Assembly (NCBI GenBank): GCA_947459655.1
Contig: CANHEE010000009.1
Span: 1-46,142, forward strand
From: Lewinellaceae bacterium
GTDB lineage: Bacteria; Bacteroidota; Bacteroidia; Chitinophagales; Saprospiraceae
Reading direction: 5' to 3'
DNA: 46,142 nucleotides
Below are positions 42,466-46,142 of the stretch, piece by piece. A model generated the notes under the pieces. That model was not told the DNA's origin and searched no databases. It saw only the letters and a program-made list of their open reading frames with translations. The position numbers and the translations under genes are program-made. How positions within the stretch are numbered: the first letter of the stretch is position 1; each line of letters starts with the position of its first letter.

Positions 42466-45381
42466 CTAGCGTTCTTTTACGAACTTTTTAACCGAGATCC
42501 GATTTTGATTGTCTGTCAGTTCCAGCATATAGGTCCCTGCAGGTATTCCTGTAGTATCAAATTCTGCCGTTCCGGATCGGGCTTGAGCGATTTCAGAGCG
42601 ATAGACAGTCTGTCCGAGAAGGTTGAGCATTCGTATGTTCAACGTTGTTGCATCGTCAAAATGATAGTTCAGATGTAAAACGCCGCTTACCGGATTTGGA
42701 AAAACACTAAAAGATTGTTCAAAATCGGGGTCGGAAGTCCGCACTACTGAAGCGCAGTTGGTACAATGTCTGAAGCAAACAGTATCCAGTTTCATATTCG
42801 TTTTACCAACGATGAGTTTTCTGTTGCCGTCTTTACCAGCAGCGCAGGAAGCGGTGTTTGGAACTGACTCGTCAGTGCCCCACGCACTCCCATTTAAAAA
42901 TTTGTATTCGTAAGTGCCGGCAGGAATATTCAGAGAGGTACTGTAGATGTTTCCTGATAGCTTGCTCAGGAAAATTACACCCGGTGTCCAGTTGTTTCCT
43001 TTTCCTGCAGCCTGTTGAAAATTGCCTGCAATGGAAACCCCATCTTTGGAGACTGATTGCTCTTTGGCCAGATCAACGGTGAAGGTTACCATCGGATAGA
43101 CACAGCTCGCGCACTCATTGTAGCAGAATGTTCCAACCTTGAATGCAGTACCATTGTTGACTGAGAATTTCCGGTTGTCACCTGCAGCACAAGCTTTTCC
43201 GGACATTTTTTCCTCTTTTCCGTTCCATCCGTCATCGTTGATGAATTTGTACTCGTAATTGCCCAAAGGAATATCCAAGGTCAATTCCCAGATGGTGGTT
43301 CCGGGTTTGTTGACTAGTTTGGTAATTCCCGGTTTCCAGTCTTCGGCATATCCGGCGGCCTTCTGGAAGTTACCAGCAATGCAAACGCCCTTTACAGGGT
43401 CAATAGTTTCATTGGCCATGTCTACTGAGAAAGTTACCTTGGTTTTCGCATTTGGATCCGGTATTTTTATCAGCTGGATATCATCAATGAAATACTTGGA
43501 ATAGGTAGAGTCAACATAGAAATTCATCCCTGCCAGTTGCTTATTGGTGGTCAGCACATTTGTTCTGGCCCTGCTCCATTTCCAGCCCAGTTGAAAACCC
43601 CCGATATCTGAAAAAATGGTGTCTTTGTCTATATTGATATCGTGAACGATGGTCATCCATTGGTTTGGTGTGTAGCTGCCGGTTCCGATTTCAGTAGCGC
43701 CGAGATAACAACTCACCAGTCCGTTGCTCCAGAAATAAATTTCTGATCCGAATACATGACTACCCGTTATGTCATGCTGAAAGCTATAGTAGGCATGCTG
43801 CTTTTTTGTTGCACCAACCATAACAGAGGGTACAAACATATTGAACTGAATCTTGTAGTGTCCCGATTTCTGATTTCCGGTTTTGAAAATAATATCCTGG
43901 TAAGGCGTAATTGCACCATCAACCCTCAGAGCCTTTGTATCTGAACTGAACTCTTCGGAAGATACAAATACCGGTCCTACAGAGGGAGAGTCGTCCCATG
44001 TTGACCAGTGCGGAGCAGTTCCGTTTGGCAATGATCCTATCGCGTAATTTTTAAAAGGATCACAAATCAATGCATTTTGATGGCAGACCAGCTCTGCCTT
44101 AGGAACAAGGCATTTGTCGCATGACATAAAACAAGGTGTTCCAAGAGTAATATTGTCCGTTGCCACAACAAGCTTTCGGTTTCCGTCTTTTCCCGAAGCA
44201 CAGGAAGCGGTGTTGGGGACGGACTCATCTTTACCCCAAGCATCTCCATTGACGAATTTGTATTCAAGCATCTGTTCAGCTGCGACCCTGATGGTTTTTG
44301 TATAGATTTTTGTCCCCGGCACATTCTCAAGTCTGGTTTTTGATGGGTCCCAGCCCTGGAAATTGCCGGCAATGTGGACACCTTTAGGGTCAATACTTTT
44401 CACTTCATACATATCAACGTTGAAAGTCACATCTACCGAATCGTTTTTTACAAATGCAAGATCAAAGTAGAAGCTGTCCGCGCTGTTTTTATCATCGAAT
44501 TCAATGTAGTAGTAGTAGCCTGCCTTTACGGGAATATTGTTCAGGACAGCTGCAATGTTGTTGATGTCATCTAAGTCTTTGGGACAATCTCCTTCGTTGG
44601 ACCAGCTGTTGGAGTAAGGTTCATTTTTCAGAAACGCGTATTTTTTGTCGGTTTCGTAGATGTGAAGGTTGGTGTCACCTCCGCCTTTGCATGAATTGAC
44701 ACTTATTTTTCCACTTTTTGGAGGAACATACAAGAAGAAAGCCGATTGTTTGGCATTGAGGGAATCAATCGCTCCATACTCCGGGAATACAGATGCAAGA
44801 CCTGCAAAAATGTGCTGCTCGATGGGTGCTTTCAAATAACGTCCGGGTTGAATTTCGTAGGCATCATTACTGTAGTTGTTTGGATGACTTAGTCCGCAAA
44901 TGACAGGTGAGGCACCTGCATTTTTTATCTGCATTTTAAGACTGTCGCCATCTTCCTTTTGAATCATCAGACAGGGGATTTTGATTTGTGCGGCCAGTGG
45001 GTTGGTGCCTCCGCCCATGATGCCGAATCCTGCTCCATCGATGTTCGCAACCAAAATGGCCACTGCTCCTTTCCGCGCAACATTAAGGCAGCTCTTTACA
45101 AAACTGTTGCAAGAGCCTCCACGGTCTATGATAGCAATTTTACCGCGCAGGTCATCTATTACAGTGTCGCATGCGTATGTGCTGCCTTTGATGTCCTTTA
45201 CCAACGCCAGCTCTCCGACGGTAAGAATATCGTAGTGCAATTTTGTTCCGAATGAACCCTCGATGCCAATGAACGGAAAAACCCGGTCACCTACGGCTAT
45301 GCCGGTCGAATACTGTGCAAAAGCAATTCTGCCATTGACAATCAGCAGCAATGCTAAAAACAATCTGTATAGAATTTTCAT
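42466..45381 (-). CDS. T9SS type A cargo with PA domain and three E-set/CBM-like repeats
   Basis: 971 residues. Signal peptide (1-22, ending IAFAQ); protease-associated (PA) domain about 30-165 (DLRGKIAIIDRGGSC, ARKGAVAILVAN, IPCLMIQKEDG); a PPC-like beta domain about 200-310; first E-set/AMPK-CBM-like repeat about 315-425 (GVHIAGNFQGWDP, LEYKFVNGDAWG); a LamG/concanavalin-like domain about 455-640; second and third E-set repeats about 645-755 and 763-875; and a type A sorting domain about 888-971 (FSVFPNPVSGVLHL, GTYMLELTDN, VKKFVKER). It is therefore exported by T9SS and attached to or released from the surface. No peptidase domain accompanies the PA domain. The E-set repeats resemble glycogen/starch-binding modules, so glycan binding is plausible but unproven. 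Confidence 0.88.
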   Translation of the reverse strand: MKILYRLFLALLLIVNGRIAFAQYSTGIAVGDRVFPFIGIEGSFGTKLHYDILTVGELALVKDIKGSTYACDTVIDDLRGKIAIIDRGGSCNSFVKSCLNVARKGAVAILVANIDGAGFGIMGGGTNPLAAQIKIPCLMIQKEDGDSLKMQIKNAGASPVICGLSHPNNYSNDAYEIQPGRYLKAPIEQHIFAGLASVFPEYGAIDSLNAKQSAFFLYVPPKSGKISVNSCKGGGDTNLHIYETDKKYAFLKNEPYSNSWSNEGDCPKDLDDINNIAAVLNNIPVKAGYYYYIEFDDKNSADSFYFDLAFVKNDSVDVTFNVDMYEVKSIDPKGVHIAGNFQGWDPSKTRLENVPGTKIYTKTIRVAAEQMLEYKFVNGDAWGKDESVPNTASCASGKDGNRKLVVATDNITLGTPCFMSCDKCLVPKAELVCHQNALICDPFKNYAIGSLPNGTAPHWSTWDDSPSVGPVFVSSEEFSSDTKALRVDGAITPYQDIIFKTGNQKSGHYKIQFNMFVPSVMVGATKKQHAYYSFQHDITGSHVFGSEIYFWSNGLVSCYLGATEIGTGSYTPNQWMTIVHDINIDKDTIFSDIGGFQLGWKWSRARTNVLTTNKQLAGMNFYVDSTYSKYFIDDIQLIKIPDPNAKTKVTFSVDMANETIDPVKGVCIAGNFQKAAGYAEDWKPGITKLVNKPGTTIWELTLDIPLGNYEYKFINDDGWNGKEEKMSGKACAAGDNRKFSVNNGTAFKVGTFCYNECASCVYPMVTFTVDLAKEQSVSKDGVSIAGNFQQAAGKGNNWTPGVIFLSKLSGNIYSTSLNIPAGTYEYKFLNGSAWGTDESVPNTASCAAGKDGNRKLIVGKTNMKLDTVCFRHCTNCASVVRTSDPDFEQSFSVFPNPVSGVLHLNYHFDDATTLNIRMLNLLGQTVYRSEIAQARSGTAEFDTTGIPAGTYMLELTDNQNRISVKKFVKER

Positions 45382-45509
45382 TTTTTCTGTTTTTGAGTGA
45401 AAAATGGTTGAAACAATAGGGTATTAACTCCTACAAAAGTGCTGATTTATTTTCATATTCAGAAAATTGTTCACCTATTTCTCGAGCTGAATTCTATTGC
45501 TTTCGAGAT

Positions 45510-45537
45510 TTTTAACAGAACTGCTTTTAACAGAACT
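45510..45537. repeat. Direct repeat TTTTAACAGAACT in a divergent control region
   Basis: Two exact 13-bp copies (45510-45522 and 45525-45537), 15 bp apart start to start, between the divergent PA/E-set gene and the thioredoxin-like gene. They lie about 55-80 bp before the thioredoxin -7 box and could bind a regulator. Role unknown. Confidence 0.4.
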
Positions 45538-45589
45538 TCTCATAAATTTAATTGAAAGTTAAATCTGTAGCACTTCTTTGATAAATGTT

Positions 45590-45597
45590 TATTTTTG
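45590..45597 (+). promoter_or_regulatory. -7 promoter box that decides the thioredoxin start
   Basis: TATTTTTG matches TAnnTTTG exactly. Transcription would begin near 45604, after the upstream in-frame ATG-like start at 45595, so ATG at 45628 is preferred. Confidence 0.55.
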
Positions 45598-45627
45598 ACC
45601 CCATATTCATATAAACATCTCAACAAC

Positions 45628-46122
45628 ATGAGCGCAAGATTTTTAGCAGTCATTTTCGTTATGCTTTCCTACAGTCTGCAAGCGCAGACTGCATTTCCAC
45701 CTGTTCCATTGAAAACCCTTGACGGTCATGCCGTCAGTGCAGCGGATTTGTGTAAAACAGGTAAAATAACAGTGGTTAGTTTCTGGGCTACGTGGTGTTC
45801 CCCATGTAAAAAAGAACTGGACGCCATCAATGAAGTCTATGAGGACTGGCAAAAGGAATACGATATGGAGCTGGTGGCTATAACCATTGATGATGCAAGG
45901 GCCGTCACCAAAGTTAGACCAATGGTTGAATCAAAAGGCTGGAAATTCCGCGTGCTTTCAGATGTTAACAGTGACCTAAAAAGGGCCTTGAATTTCCCAT
46001 CCGTTCCGCAGACTTTCCTTGTAAATAAAGAAGGAAAAATTGTTTACACGCACAGCGGGTATATTCCAGGGGATGAGGAGGCGTTGGAGGAACACATCCG
46101 GGAAGCAGCGGGTAAGAAATAA
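45628..46122 (+). CDS. TlpA-like thiol-disulfide oxidoreductase
   Basis: 164 residues from the chosen start. Signal peptide MSARFLAVIFVMLSYSLQAQ, then a thioredoxin-fold domain with active site W56-C57-SP-C60 in SFWATWCSPCKKE and cis-proline segment VPQTFLVNKEGKIV. TlpA/ResA-type proteins reduce disulfides outside the cytoplasm, for example in cytochrome c maturation or oxidative protein repair. The frame is open back to 45595, but the promoter box and signal peptide favour 45628. The next gene lies outside the window. Confidence 0.92.
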   Translation: MSARFLAVIFVMLSYSLQAQTAFPPVPLKTLDGHAVSAADLCKTGKITVVSFWATWCSPCKKELDAINEVYEDWQKEYDMELVAITIDDARAVTKVRPMVESKGWKFRVLSDVNSDLKRALNFPSVPQTFLVNKEGKIVYTHSGYIPGDEEALEEHIREAAGKK

Positions 46123-46142
46123 ATTTGCTTTTTATGCAAAAC

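Overview
The window is 46 kb of Bacteroidota chromosome. The evidence is proteins of the type IX secretion system (T9SS) and gliding type (PorP/SprF protein, a gliding-motility-type C-terminal sorting domain, a type A sorting domain, SprB-type repeats), a carboxypeptidase-regulatory-domain TonB receptor, DUF1573, and repeated matches to the Bacteroidota promoter -7 box TAnnTTTG with no strong Shine-Dalgarno sequences. Composition and gene style suggest a Saprospiria or Chitinophagia-like lineage, but that is only an inference. I found no tRNA, rRNA, CRISPR array, insertion sequence or prophage.

Layout. 1-2497 (minus): 5' part of a large secreted protein of tandem 68-residue SprB-like repeats, cut by the window edge. 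2979-4232 (minus): cinA. 4361-13283 (minus): a two-gene unit of a 2,639-residue adhesin with a type B T9SS sorting domain followed by its PorP/SprF-family partner. 13764-16963 (minus): an O-methyltransferase, xerD, and an unrecognised TPR-like protein. 17651-20559 (plus): a beta-lactamase-fold serine hydrolase, then a phosphate transporter (PiT) coupled to its DUF47/PhoU-like partner. 20808-26010 (plus): five consecutive exported proteins of mostly unknown function, including a lipase-like alpha/beta hydrolase and a PQQ-type beta-propeller lipoprotein. 26052-26660 (minus): ACP phosphodiesterase-like protein. 26891-35255 (plus): ychF, ferredoxin-NADP reductase, sbcD, mutL, two overlapping rhomboid proteases, and an endonuclease/exonuclease/phosphatase protein. 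35259-39074 (minus): a HGSNAT-like membrane acyltransferase and a TonB-dependent receptor. 39314-41392 (plus): M13 metallopeptidase. 41706-45381 (minus): DUF1573 protein and a multidomain T9SS cargo protein. 45628-46122 (plus): a TlpA-like thioredoxin.

How it fits together. Much of the coding capacity is for the cell surface: two giant repeat proteins, a PA/E-set cargo protein, the PorP/SprF partner, a TonB receptor, and exported hydrolases. Housekeeping genes (cinA, xerD, ychF, fnr, sbcD, mutL) lie between them. The most open-ended part is the five-gene secreted cluster at 20808-26010. Other points of interest are a nested domain found twice in the large adhesin, long structured leaders before the giant surface genes, a possible tryptophan-rich 41-residue small protein at 17301-17426, and a palindromic control region before sbcD. 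Many transcripts have clear hairpin terminators, listed individually.
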